Shown here: piece after piece, positions 42,406 to 51,917 of the stretch
Position numbering within the stretch: the first letter of the stretch is position 1
Layout of the letters: every line of letters begins with the position of its first letter
Source: Flavobacteriaceae bacterium
Lineage (GTDB): Bacteria > Bacteroidota > Bacteroidia > Flavobacteriales > Flavobacteriaceae
Direction of reading: 5' to 3'
DNA: 64,000 nucleotides
NCBI GenBank assembly: GCA_028281065.1
Contig: JANQKN010000190.1
Span: forward strand, 1 to 64,000
Position numbers and translations under genes: made by a program
Notes under the pieces: model-generated
What the model was told of the DNA's origin: nothing
Databases searched by the model: none
What the model saw: only the letters and a program-made list of their open reading frames with translations

Positions 42406-44190
42406 TTACGATTCTTTCTCGTAGATCTTATTGTAGAGGTCTATGTACTTTTCTTTAATCACTTTCCGCTTCATTTTCATAGTAGGGGTAAGGTGGCCGT
42501 CATCGATACTCCAGATGTCTGGGGTAAGCTCAAATCTTTTGATTTTTTCCCACTTACCGAACCGTTCATTGAACTTCTCCACTTCTTTCTGGATACGCTT
42601 TATCAACACTTCGTTTTGATAAGCTTCTGCAGGATCGGAAGGAATCCCTTTTTCTTTTCGTTCGGACCAATCGGCTACAAACTCCCAGTTGGGTTGTATG
42701 AGGGCAGCTGGCATTTTTTCGCCTTCTCCCACTACTAAAATCTGCTCTATGAAACGGGATTGCTTCATGGCATTTTCAATAAGCTGTGGTGCTACATATT
42801 TTCCACCGCTGGTTTTGAACATGGATTTTTTACGATCGGTGATTTTAAGGAAACCGTTTTCATCCAAAATTCCGATATCTCCTGTGTGGAAATATCCGTT
42901 TTTAAGTACTTCGGCTGTTTTTTCGGGGTCTTTGTAATACCCTTGCATAACCTGTGGACCTTTTATGAGGATTTCCCCATCTTCGGCAATCTTCACTTCG
43001 GTATCAGGCAGCGGCTTTCCTACGGTTCCTATCTTAAAACCTTTGTCTCTCATATCGTTTACAGAAACAACGGGCGATGTTTCGGTGAGTCCGTAGCCTT
43101 CCATCACGGGGCAATCCGCGGCATTGAACACACGTGCCAATCGAGGTTGTAAGGCAGCACTACCCGAAGCTATGGCTTTTAGGTTACCGCCCAAGGCTTC
43201 TTGCCATTTACTGAAGATGAGCTTGCGGGCAATTTTCAGTTTAAATTCGTACCAAGCACCGTTTTTACCATAGGGTTCCCACTTTAATCCTAATTCCACA
43301 GCCCAGAAGAACAGTTTCTTTTTTATTCCAGTAAGGTCGGTTCCCTTGGCAATGATCTTATCGTATACTTTTTCCAATAACCTGGGTACAGCCGTCATTA
43401 CTTCGGGATGTACTTCTTTTAGATTGTCGCTTATGGTTTCCAGGCTTTCGGCAAAATAGATGCTTACCCCGCAGTATTGATACATATAAAGTAGCATCCT
43501 TTCGTAAATATGGCAAACAGGTAAGAAACTAAGGGCTTTGGAGTCACCCATTTGTATGGGAAGGCGCCCTTTACTGTGTTTGGCATTGCTGGCAATGTTC
43601 TTATGGGATAGCATGACCCCTTTGGGTCTTCCTGTGGTTCCGGAAGTGTAAATAAGGGTCGCTAAATCGTCTTCCTTAACGGCTGCTTTCCTTTGTTCTA
43701 CTTCTTCTTGGAGGTCTTGGTTTTCGTCGCCCAGTTTCAGTACTTCGGACCAATTATCGCAACTGCCTATGTCATCGAACGAATACACCCCTTTTAGCGA
43801 AGGGACATTGGCTTTTATTTTGTCTACTTTTCCCAAAACCTCGGTACAGGAAACAAAGCAGTATTTGGATTCACTGTGGTTGAGTACGTACTCGTATTCT
43901 TCTTCAGAAATAGTAGGGTAGATAGGCACATCTTGTGCTCCGATCTGTAGGATTCCAATATCGCAGACATTCCATTCGGTTCTATTGGTCATGGAAATGA
44001 TGGCTACTTTGTCATTGGGTTGTACCCCCAATTTTATGAGTCCACGGCTTATGGCGTTGGCTTTATCTATATATTCTTGGGTAGAAGTCTTTATCCATTC
44101 TCCATTTACTTTACTTACAAGGGCGGCTTCTAAAGGGTACTGTTCCAATTGGTAATACGGAAAATCGAACAGTCGTTTTACATCGGTCAT
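42406..44190 (-). CDS. fadD: Long-chain fatty acid-CoA ligase
   Basis: This 594-residue AMP-forming enzyme activates fatty acids to acyl-CoA for the fad pathway. It has the AMP-binding P-loop LIYTSGTTGRPKGVMLSH, the A5 motif GYGLTETSPVVS, the A7 motif YFHTGDIG, and A8 ITDRKKSMFKTSGGK. It has no signal peptide and is peripheral membrane or soluble. The length (594) fits the FAA1/FadD15-type group. It is monocistronic with its own terminator. No copy of the MarR-box palindrome was found upstream, so regulation is probably separate from the fadNAE operon. Confidence 0.93.
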   Translation of the reverse strand: MTDVKRLFDFPYYQLEQYPLEAALVSKVNGEWIKTSTQEYIDKANAISRGLIKLGVQPNDKVAIISMTNRTEWNVCDIGILQIGAQDVPIYPTISEEEYEYVLNHSESKYCFVSCTEVLGKVDKIKANVPSLKGVYSFDDIGSCDNWSEVLKLGDENQDLQEEVEQRKAAVKEDDLATLIYTSGTTGRPKGVMLSHKNIASNAKHSKGRLPIQMGDSKALSFLPVCHIYERMLLYMYQYCGVSIYFAESLETISDNLKEVHPEVMTAVPRLLEKVYDKIIAKGTDLTGIKKKLFFWAVELGLKWEPYGKNGAWYEFKLKIARKLIFSKWQEALGGNLKAIASGSAALQPRLARVFNAADCPVMEGYGLTETSPVVSVNDMRDKGFKIGTVGKPLPDTEVKIAEDGEILIKGPQVMQGYYKDPEKTAEVLKNGYFHTGDIGILDENGFLKITDRKKSMFKTSGGKYVAPQLIENAMKQSRFIEQILVVGEGEKMPAALIQPNWEFVADWSERKEKGIPSDPAEAYQNEVLIKRIQKEVEKFNERFGKWEKIKRFELTPDIWSIDDGHLTPTMKMKRKVIKEKYIDLYNKIYEKES

Positions 44191-44251
44191 ATTCTACTTT
44201 TTCTATCCCTGCAAAATAGGGAAAAATATTCAGTTTTGGGATTCCCCAAAG

Positions 44252-44281
44252 AAAATGGGATCCGTAACAGGATCCCATTTT
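44252..44281 (-). terminator. Terminator of M14 copy 1
   Basis: A perfect 12-bp stem (AAAATGGGATCC / GGATCCCATTTT) with a 6-nt loop, 24 nt after the stop of the M14 gene. Confidence 0.85.
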
Positions 44282-44305
44282 TATACAGTGTTTAAAATGA
44301 AAAGT

Positions 44306-46684
44306 TTACAAACGAACAATCTTAAAAGTTTGAACGGTATCCCCCGAAGAAAGCTTTAACAGGTACACTCCGCTACTAAGGTTGCTGTAATCGATGGTTT
44401 TGGTTCCGCTGTTATTTAACTCACTGCGAACCAATTGTCCTTGTAGGTTGAAAATTTCTACCGTATAGTTTTGTTCGGCAGTGGTAATGTTCAATACATC
44501 TTCTACGGGATTGGGGTAAATGCCAAAGGCAGATTGGGAAGTTTCGAATGTATTTAGAATATCGTCATTCACAATATTAATGGTGAGGTCATCAAAATAA
44601 AACCCGTCTGCCGTACCAGAAGGTCCTGAAACCAACTGAAACCTGACTAAAATCTGCTCGCCAACATATTCACTAAGATCGATGCGCTCCATGACCCATT
44701 CGTTTTGGCTTCCATCGTAGAGGGGTTCGCCTTCGGGTTGTACACCTCCAGGTTTTCCACTGTCGGTATACAATCCACATTGTGGAACCCAGTTGGTTCC
44801 ATTATCTGTAGAAACCTCGAACTGAACATAATCTTCGTTTTGCTCTATGGCCCAGCGTGCATAGAAGGACGCACTGGCTCCTACGGCAGTACTTAAATCG
44901 ATAGGATCTGAAAGGGTTATGGATGAATCCTCGTTGTTTGTGTATTGGGTAAAAGCAGAATCTGCAATGGAACTAGGGGCAGATACAAAGAACACATCGT
45001 TTATATCCCAGTCGGTTGTGTCAAAATTATCGGAGGTATTATCCCCTGGATCATAGAGTACAGATTCTTCCAAACCAAATCTCTTTTCAACCAATAGCGT
45101 ACTATCGAAGGTTCCGTTGTCTACTACAATTTCGAAAGCAATAAGGTCCCCAGCTTGCGTTCCTGCTTGCAGCGTGTATTGCAATGTTCCAGACACCAAT
45201 TCCAAAGGAACGATTCCACTAAAATTTTGCGGGCTTCCTACGGAAGCGATATTGGAGGAAATAGGATTGATACTTACCCCAAAATCATGGTTTTCGGTCA
45301 ATCCCAACCGCTTAAATTCGAAGTCCTGATTCACCACGGCTTGATTTCCTGTATACGGACTGCTTCTGTCGAAAATATTCACCCCGTTGTTGGTCATTTT
45401 AGCACTGGCGATGTTCATGTACATCATGTCCAAACAGGAAGGGATGATCTGTTCCATAGGCAACCAAAACTGATTCCCAATTTCGGGCGTAATGGCATAG
45501 ATCTTATTGTGGGTTCCAACAGTACCATACATAAAATCGTTGGCAGCACCTGCTATCCCATTTGTTTTTTGGAAGAAATAATCGTTTTTGGAAGTTAATT
45601 CAGTTTGAAAATCCACATACAAATCATGTTCTGGGGTAAAGGCGGATGATGTATACCCGTAGGGGAAAAAGATACCATTTCCCCAACTGTGGTTGTTAAG
45701 CGACATCACAAAATCGTGTTGCTCGCAAAACCACCTCATGGCTTGGTTTTCTACTTCAGAAAAGGGGCCTGTTCCGTGATACACCTGACTATTTGGGTCG
45801 CTGGACGTTCCTTCACCTCCCCAAGTACTGTTGGCTGGATCTCCATCTATGTAGTAATCGTAGTTTCGGTTGTTGTCCACCCCATGACCATCCTTTCGGT
45901 TTTTTCGCCAGAATCCACCTCCGTTGGGATCGGTGAGTTCATTATAGAGGTATCCATCGGGATTTAATACGGGGATGAAATACAGTTCGGTATTATCTAC
46001 AATTTCCTTTACCTCCCTATTAGTTTCATAGTTTTCCAACAGATACCACATAAAGAACAGGTTTTGCGATAGGGAAGTGGGTTCCCGAGCGTGGTGGATG
46101 GAATTATAGAGTATTTTGGGTTCTCCTTCGGAGCTGGAATTGGGATTGTCACTAATTTTTACCCACTTTATAGGATTCCCCCCTATGGGTGGTGTGGTAC
46201 CATTGTCGGGTTGTCCATCGGTAAGGAAGTTTCCAATATTGTCTGGTGCTGTGACGAGGTTAGGGTACATGGCAAACATATCGTCTATTTCATCCAGGAA
46301 TTCCTGATAGGTATAATAGCCTCCCATGCTTCCAAAGTTCCAGTTTTGCGGGGTTTCATAAAAATGTTCGCAAACGGAAGCTTGCCTTGAAATGGTTACT
46401 TTTTTATTGTTCTGAAGAAAATAAGCCTTGGAGTCTTCAATAAGGATATCGACCCTATATCCTGAATCCTTTACTTTTTGAACTTCGGATACCGAAAAAT
46501 CACAGAGCACGTATTTCTCTTGAAGGTCTATTCCGTGATCTATGGGAATACCCAAATTGTAAAGTCTTTGCAGGTCGTTGGTATCTTGAAAGTGTATTTT
46601 GGCCCGTTGGTGGATTTCCTGAACTTCTTGCGCAGACATGGAAAGTCCACAAAGCATCAGCAATCCTAGAATAATTGTTCTCAT
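44306..46684 (-). CDS. T9SS-secreted M14 zinc carboxypeptidase, copy 1
   Basis: This 792-residue exported carboxypeptidase has a signal peptide (to ~MSAQ, residue 19), a prodomain (~20-110) and the M14 domain. Zinc ligands are His198 and Glu201 (HHARE) and His332 (NNHSWGN), and the catalytic Glu401 is in ITPEIGNQFW. Substrate-binding NPDG (241-244) and DNNRNY are kept. A PPC-like beta domain, a jelly-roll-like domain (YFDDLTINIV) and a type A T9SS domain (FGIYPNPVEDVLNI, VYLLKL) follow. It is the most diverged of three tandem paralogues and has its own terminator. Expected action: removal of C-terminal residues from extracellular peptides. Confidence 0.94.
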   Translation of the reverse strand: MRTIILGLLMLCGLSMSAQEVQEIHQRAKIHFQDTNDLQRLYNLGIPIDHGIDLQEKYVLCDFSVSEVQKVKDSGYRVDILIEDSKAYFLQNNKKVTISRQASVCEHFYETPQNWNFGSMGGYYTYQEFLDEIDDMFAMYPNLVTAPDNIGNFLTDGQPDNGTTPPIGGNPIKWVKISDNPNSSSEGEPKILYNSIHHAREPTSLSQNLFFMWYLLENYETNREVKEIVDNTELYFIPVLNPDGYLYNELTDPNGGGFWRKNRKDGHGVDNNRNYDYYIDGDPANSTWGGEGTSSDPNSQVYHGTGPFSEVENQAMRWFCEQHDFVMSLNNHSWGNGIFFPYGYTSSAFTPEHDLYVDFQTELTSKNDYFFQKTNGIAGAANDFMYGTVGTHNKIYAITPEIGNQFWLPMEQIIPSCLDMMYMNIASAKMTNNGVNIFDRSSPYTGNQAVVNQDFEFKRLGLTENHDFGVSINPISSNIASVGSPQNFSGIVPLELVSGTLQYTLQAGTQAGDLIAFEIVVDNGTFDSTLLVEKRFGLEESVLYDPGDNTSDNFDTTDWDINDVFFVSAPSSIADSAFTQYTNNEDSSITLSDPIDLSTAVGASASFYARWAIEQNEDYVQFEVSTDNGTNWVPQCGLYTDSGKPGGVQPEGEPLYDGSQNEWVMERIDLSEYVGEQILVRFQLVSGPSGTADGFYFDDLTINIVNDDILNTFETSQSAFGIYPNPVEDVLNITTAEQNYTVEIFNLQGQLVRSELNNSGTKTIDYSNLSSGVYLLKLSSGDTVQTFKIVRL

Positions 46685-46786
46685 TTCTTTTTCAAATAGG
46701 TGAAGTCTTGCTAAGGTACGTATTTATAATGAGTCAATTTTGAGTAACAATCCTGACAGCTCTTGGTTTATAAATGGCTGGATATT

Positions 46787-46816
46787 AAAAAAAGAGCCCC
46801 AAGTGGAGCTCTTTTT
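46787..46816 (-). terminator. Terminator of M14 copy 2
   Basis: AAAAAGAGC / GCTCTTTTT 9-bp stem around a short loop, 24 nt after the stop at 46840, with a T run on the minus-strand side. Confidence 0.85.
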
Positions 46817-46839
46817 CATAAAAGAATATTTAAATGTGT

Positions 46840-49233
46840 TTATAAACGCACTATCTTAAAGGTTTGCACGGTGTCTTCTGAAGATAATTTCAGTAGATAT
46901 ACCCCACTGGCAAAGCTGCTATAGTCGATTGTTTTAGAACCGTTGATGTTTTCCTCACGGCTTACCAATTGTCCTTGTAGGTTGAAGATTTCCACGGTAT
47001 AGTTGTGTAGGGGAGTGGTAATGCTTAATATATCCTCTACAGGGTTAGGGTAAATACTGAAGGCAGAAGAAACGTTATCTTCTATAGCCAATTGGCCATC
47101 CACGACATTTATCTGAAGGTCATCGAAATAGAAGCCATCTTCGGTAAAACCTCCGTCCGATCTAAACTCGAAACGAACCAAGATGTTTCCCCCCAAATAA
47201 TCGCTTAGGTCTATTTCTTCGAACACCCAATCGTTTTGGTTCCCGTCATACAAAGGCTCACCTTCTGGCTGGAATCCATTGTCGCTACCAGGATTGGTAA
47301 ATTTTCCACATTGGGGTTCCCAAGTGGTTCCGCCATCAGTAGAAACTTCGAACTGGGTATAGTCCCAATTGTTTTCTATTCCCCATTTGGCATAGAAGGT
47401 TACATTGGCACCCGTGGCATTGGTAAGGTCTACTTCGTCACTAAGTGTAATGGTTTCATTGGCATTGTTGGGATAGTTCCCAACGGCAGACTCGGTAATA
47501 GAACTGGAAGGGGATACAAAAGTTGATGTAGTGGTTTCCCACCCGTTATTTTCGAAGTTGTCCGTGGTACTATCGCCAGGGTCTTGGAAAATGGCCACCA
47601 ACTCACCGAATTTTTTGTTCACTAGGATAGCCGAATCATAAGAACCGTTGTTCACCACAAGTTCGTACACTACATCATCCCCTGTTTGTACACTAGCGTC
47701 CAAAGTATAGGAAATGGATCCGCTGTCGGATTCCAGGGTTTCCATACCTGTAAAGTTTACAGGGGAACCTGAAGAGGTGATGTTTGCAGAAACGGGATTA
47801 AGGCTTACCGTAAAGTCCCCCGAGCCTGAAAGTCCCAACCTTCTAATATCAAAGGTAGCATCTACTGTAGTATTATCCCCAATGTATTGGGAAGCTGTAT
47901 CGTTAACCGCGGCATAGTTGTTCACCATTTTTGCAGCCGTTAGGTTTAGGTACATCATGGTTTTACAGATACTTTCAATCTGATTGGCAGGAGGCCAGAA
48001 AGACGGCCCAATCTCTGGAGTGAAAGAATAGGCTCCGTTATGGGTTCCTACGGTTCCGTACACAAAATCGTCACTATTTCCTGCTGCAGGGTATAAGTCG
48101 GTAGAAATCATATTGGTAAAGCCGTTTCGGGAAACCAATTCACTAGAAACCCCTTGAAAAAGGTCATCTTCTGGGGTGGGTGTATTTTCTGCATAACCAT
48201 AAGGATAAAGCAATAAGTTTCCAGAAGTATGGTTGTTGAAGACCATAACAAAATCATGGTTTTCTACCATCCATTTCATGGCTTGGTTTTCTACTTCAGA
48301 AAAAGGTCCCGTTCCATGGTACACATTACTGTTGGGATCGCTGGAAGTTCCTTCGCCACCCCAAGTACCGTTGGCAGGATCCCCATCTATATAGTAATCG
48401 TAGTTACGGTTGTTGTCCACACCATGTCCACCTTTTCGGTTTTTACGCCAGAATCCACCTCCGTTGGGATCGGTAAGCTCATTGTACAGATAACCATCGG
48501 GATTTAAAACAGGGACAAAGTATAGCTCTGTATTGTCTACAATACTTTGTATTTCTGGATCGCTATCGTAGTTTTCCAACAGGTACCACATATAAAAGAT
48601 AAGCTGTGAAAGCGACGCGGGTTCGCGGGCATGATGGATAGCGGTATATAGGATCTTGGGTTCGCCTTCGTTGGAGGTATCTGGGTTGTCGCTTATGCGT
48701 AACCAGTTAATTTGGTTCCCTCCAATAGGTGGGGTAGTACCATTGTCGGGCTGCCCTTCGGTCACAAAATTGTGAATGGGCGCTTTGGCCGTAATTAAGT
48801 TCGGGTAAGCAGCGCGCATCTCGTCCAATTCATTCAACATTTCCTGATAGGTAAAATACCCACCCATGGAACCTTGGTGAAAGTTGGTAGGGGTTTCGTA
48901 ATCGTTAGCAGAATCGTCACAACTTGGGTTAAGCTGGCGTGCTTGCATACCTTTAGCATTTTCAGCCAGAAAATGTGCCTTGGCATCTTCAATGATAACG
49001 TCTACCTGAAATCCGTTGGCGCGCGCCCGATCCAATTCGGATACAGAAAATTCGGAAATAATGAAATGGCCATGCTTTTTTATACCATGATCTACGGGAA
49101 TGTCCAAAGCCTCCAATTGACTTAAGGATTTTCCTTGATAGGAGATCTTTGCACGCTGAAAGGTTTCTTGGACATTTTGGGAAAATCCAAGGCAGGTAAC
49201 AAAGAGCAGGGAAACAAGTAAAGTGTTTTTCAT
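46840..49233 (-). CDS. T9SS-secreted M14 zinc carboxypeptidase, copy 2
   Basis: This 797-residue protein has the same layout as copies 1 and 3: signal peptide (MKNTLLVSLLFVTCLGFSQ), prodomain, M14 domain with HHARE, NNHTSGN and FTPEIGPSFW, C-terminal beta domains and a type A T9SS domain (FSIYPNPVEDILSI). It is closest to copy 3, sharing long identical stretches in the prodomain and tail. I chose the ATG at 49233 because it opens the signal peptide; the frame is open to 49392, but that extension contains the conserved upstream block and resembles no protein. Its own terminator follows. Confidence 0.94.
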   Translation of the reverse strand: MKNTLLVSLLFVTCLGFSQNVQETFQRAKISYQGKSLSQLEALDIPVDHGIKKHGHFIISEFSVSELDRARANGFQVDVIIEDAKAHFLAENAKGMQARQLNPSCDDSANDYETPTNFHQGSMGGYFTYQEMLNELDEMRAAYPNLITAKAPIHNFVTEGQPDNGTTPPIGGNQINWLRISDNPDTSNEGEPKILYTAIHHAREPASLSQLIFYMWYLLENYDSDPEIQSIVDNTELYFVPVLNPDGYLYNELTDPNGGGFWRKNRKGGHGVDNNRNYDYYIDGDPANGTWGGEGTSSDPNSNVYHGTGPFSEVENQAMKWMVENHDFVMVFNNHTSGNLLLYPYGYAENTPTPEDDLFQGVSSELVSRNGFTNMISTDLYPAAGNSDDFVYGTVGTHNGAYSFTPEIGPSFWPPANQIESICKTMMYLNLTAAKMVNNYAAVNDTASQYIGDNTTVDATFDIRRLGLSGSGDFTVSLNPVSANITSSGSPVNFTGMETLESDSGSISYTLDASVQTGDDVVYELVVNNGSYDSAILVNKKFGELVAIFQDPGDSTTDNFENNGWETTTSTFVSPSSSITESAVGNYPNNANETITLSDEVDLTNATGANVTFYAKWGIENNWDYTQFEVSTDGGTTWEPQCGKFTNPGSDNGFQPEGEPLYDGNQNDWVFEEIDLSDYLGGNILVRFEFRSDGGFTEDGFYFDDLQINVVDGQLAIEDNVSSAFSIYPNPVEDILSITTPLHNYTVEIFNLQGQLVSREENINGSKTIDYSSFASGVYLLKLSSEDTVQTFKIVRL

Positions 49234-49276
49234 AGTAAGATCCTTATGGGGTTTAAAATCGTTTCGTATTTGCCTC

Positions 49277-49342
49277 AAAAACGTAAATATAACCCACATA
49301 TTACAATATATAAGTGGATATGAGAATTTTATGACCCCAGAA
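49277..49342 (-). repeat. Conserved upstream block of M14 copy 2
   Basis: This block is shared with the block upstream of M14 copy 3 (51840-51909): the elements ACGTAAATATA, CACATATTA and GAGAATTTTATGA-type sequences occur in the same order. A TATATTTA (minus strand) resembles the -7 box but no clear -33 follows. Shared regulation is likely. Confidence 0.55.
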
Positions 49343-49360
49343 CTTAAATATGGCAAACTA

Positions 49361-49389
49361 AAAAAGAGCCCCTTGTAAGAGCCCTTTTT
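49361..49389 (-). terminator. Terminator of M14 copy 3
   Basis: Minus-strand AAAAAGGGC / GCTCTTTTT stem (one G-T pair) 25 nt after the stop at 49415, with a T run. It belongs to the same family of hairpins as the terminator after copy 2. Confidence 0.8.
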
Positions 49390-49414
49390 CAACTATATAA
49401 GGTTAAGTGTAAGC

Positions 49415-51799
49415 TTATAAGCGTACAATTTTGAAGGTCTGTACGGTATCTTCTGAAGATAATTTCAACAGATACACGCCGCTGGCAAAGTTGCTATAGT
49501 CAATTACCTTAGAACCGTTATTGTTTTCTTGACGGCTTACCAATTGCCCTTGCAGGTTGAAAATCTCCACGGTATAATTCTGAAGGGGAGTGGTAATACT
49601 CAAAATGTCTTCTACCGGGTTAGGATAGATGCTGAAGGCTGAAGAGGTGTTGTCTTCAATAGCCAATGGACCATCATCCAAAACGTTTATTTGTAAATCG
49701 TCGAAATAGAATCCATCGTCCCTAACGCCGCCATCGGATCTAAACTCGAAACGTACCAAGATGTTTTCACCCAAGTAATCGCTTAGGTCTATCTCTTCCA
49801 TTACCCAATCGTTTTGAGTACCGTCGTACAAAGGCTCGCCCTCGGGTTGGAATCCATTGCTGCTTCCGGGATTGGTGTATTTCCCACATTGTGGCTCCCA
49901 CGAAGCCCCTCCATTGGTCGAAACTTCGAATTGGGTATAATCCCAGTTGTTTTCAATACTCCATCGGGCATAGAAAGTTACATTGGCACCTACTGCGTTG
50001 GTTAAATCCACTTCGTCACTTAGCCTAATGGTTTCGTTGGCATCGTTGGGATAGTTTCCACTGGCAGACTCTGTAATGGAGCTAGACGGGGATACAAAAG
50101 TTGAGGTGGTTGTTTCCCATCCATTGTTTACGAAATTGTCTGTGGTGCTGTCTCCAGGATCTTGGAAGATGGTTGCCAAAGCACCGAATTTCTTATTTAT
50201 TAGAATTGTATTGTCGTAAGACCCGTTATTTACCACTAATTCGTAAGCAATATCGTCTCCTGGTTGTACACTGGCATCCAAGGTATAGGTAATGGTACCG
50301 CTGTCGGTATCCAGTGTTTGCATGTCAACAAAATTCACAGGGGTTCCTGAAGAGGTAATGTTTGCAGAAACGGGATTAAGGCTCACTGTAAAATCCCCGC
50401 TACCGGAAACACCTAGCATTCTAATATCGAAGGTAGCATCTACGGTTGTATTGTCTCCTACAAAGTTTGATGCAGTATCTGTAATGGCACCAAAATCATT
50501 TACCATTTTGGCAGCCGTTAAATTGAGGTACATCATGTTCTTTGCAATGGGTTCTATCTGATTGGCTGGAGGCCAAAACGAAGTCCCAATTTCTGGGGTA
50601 AATGCCAATATCTTTTCGTGGGTTCCCACACCACCATACATAAAATCATCACTATCTCCCGAGAAAGGGGAGTCTCTTAAGGCAGTATACCCATTACGTG
50701 ACACTAACTCACCCGAAACGGCAATGAATAGGTCTTCGTCTGGAGTAGGTACATCGGCATAGGCATGCGGGAAGTATAGCAGTTGTCCAGAAGTGTGGTT
50801 ATTGAAGGCCATGACAAAGTTGTGGTTTTCCACAAACCACTTAATGGCTTGGTTTTCCACTTCAGAAAAAGGCGCAGTACCGTGATATACTTGAGAGCTA
50901 GTGTCTGGAGAGGAACCGGGTCCACCCCAAACGCCCATACTGGGATCTCCATTTACATAAAAGTTGTAGTTTCTGTTGTTGTCTGTTCCATGTCCATCTT
51001 TTCGGTTTTTTCTCCAAAAACCACCTCCGTTGGGATCGGTAAGCTCATTGTACAGATAACCATCGGGATTTACAACAGGAACAAAATACAGTTCTGTGTT
51101 ATCTACTATGTTTTGTACTTCTGGATCACTGTCGTAGTTTTCCAGTAGGTACCACATATAAAAGATAAGTTGGGTTAGTGAAGCAGGCTCGCGGGCGTGG
51201 TGAATGGAAGTGTATAGAATCTGTGCTTCCCCTTCGGTGTTAGAGTCTGGATTATCGCTAATCTTTACCCACTTAATTCCATTACCACCAATAGGAGGAG
51301 TAGTACCATTGTTGGGCTGTCCTTCGGTCAGAAAATTTTGAATATTTTCTGGAGCCGTAATCAAATTGGGATAGGCAGCTTTCATTTCGTCCAATTCGTC
51401 CAACACTTCTTGATAGGTAAAATACCCGCCCATAGAACCTTGGTGGAAATTCACCGGGGTTTCATAATCGTTGTTAGCATCGTCACAACTTGGGTTAAGC
51501 TGGCGGGCTTGCATGCCTTTAGCATTTTCGGCTAAGAAATGGGCTTTTGCATCTTCAATAATGACATCTACCTGAAATCCATTGGCACGTGCCCGGTCCA
51601 ATTCGGATACCGAAAATTCGGAAATGATAAAATGGCCTTTCTTTTTAATTCCATGATCCACGGGAATATCCAAAGCTTCCAATTGACTTAGGGATCTTCC
51701 TTGATAGGAAATCTTTGCACGCTGGTAGGTTTCTTGGACGTTTTGGGAAAATCCAAGGCAGGTAACAAAGAATAGTGAGGCAAGTAAAATTTTTTTCAT
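49415..51799 (-). CDS. T9SS-secreted M14 zinc carboxypeptidase, copy 3
   Basis: This 794-residue paralogue of the two genes downstream has a signal peptide (MKKILLASLFFVTCLGFSQ), prodomain, M14 domain (HHARE, NNHTSGQ, FTPEIGTSFW) and the same C-terminal beta domains and T9SS domain. Relative to copy 2 the main changes cluster in the middle of the catalytic domain (for example PSMGVWGGPGSSPDTSSQ) and in the loop before ALRDSPFSG, so substrate preference may differ. It has its own upstream block and terminator, and lies next to purL, with which it shares no function. Confidence 0.94.
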   Translation of the reverse strand: MKKILLASLFFVTCLGFSQNVQETYQRAKISYQGRSLSQLEALDIPVDHGIKKKGHFIISEFSVSELDRARANGFQVDVIIEDAKAHFLAENAKGMQARQLNPSCDDANNDYETPVNFHQGSMGGYFTYQEVLDELDEMKAAYPNLITAPENIQNFLTEGQPNNGTTPPIGGNGIKWVKISDNPDSNTEGEAQILYTSIHHAREPASLTQLIFYMWYLLENYDSDPEVQNIVDNTELYFVPVVNPDGYLYNELTDPNGGGFWRKNRKDGHGTDNNRNYNFYVNGDPSMGVWGGPGSSPDTSSQVYHGTAPFSEVENQAIKWFVENHNFVMAFNNHTSGQLLYFPHAYADVPTPDEDLFIAVSGELVSRNGYTALRDSPFSGDSDDFMYGGVGTHEKILAFTPEIGTSFWPPANQIEPIAKNMMYLNLTAAKMVNDFGAITDTASNFVGDNTTVDATFDIRMLGVSGSGDFTVSLNPVSANITSSGTPVNFVDMQTLDTDSGTITYTLDASVQPGDDIAYELVVNNGSYDNTILINKKFGALATIFQDPGDSTTDNFVNNGWETTTSTFVSPSSSITESASGNYPNDANETIRLSDEVDLTNAVGANVTFYARWSIENNWDYTQFEVSTNGGASWEPQCGKYTNPGSSNGFQPEGEPLYDGTQNDWVMEEIDLSDYLGENILVRFEFRSDGGVRDDGFYFDDLQINVLDDGPLAIEDNTSSAFSIYPNPVEDILSITTPLQNYTVEIFNLQGQLVSRQENNNGSKVIDYSNFASGVYLLKLSSEDTVQTFKIVRL

Positions 51800-51839
51800 G
51801 TTGGGGTCCTTAGGTTATTTTTAGGTTATAGTTATTTGG

Positions 51840-51909
51840 TCTCAGAACGTAAATATAGCTTACATATTATAATAAATAAGCTTATGTGAGATTTTTATGA
51901 ACCTAGAAC
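51840..51909 (-). repeat. Conserved upstream block of M14 copy 3
   Basis: Second copy of the block described at 49277-49342. It carries ACGTAAATATA, TACATATTA and GAGATTTTTATGAACC in the same order and ends 8 nt before the purL stop. Confidence 0.55.
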
Positions 51910-51917
51910 CTTTGTAA

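Noticed and set aside
49234-49392. N-terminal extension of M14 copy 2
   Set aside because: It precedes a clear signal peptide and covers a conserved non-coding block also present upstream of copy 3, where it is not open in the same way.
44306-51799. CRISPR or insertion-sequence origin of the repeated segments
   Set aside because: The repeats are paralogous genes of 2.4 kb with diverged sequence; there is no short regular repeat-spacer pattern, no transposase and no terminal inverted repeats.
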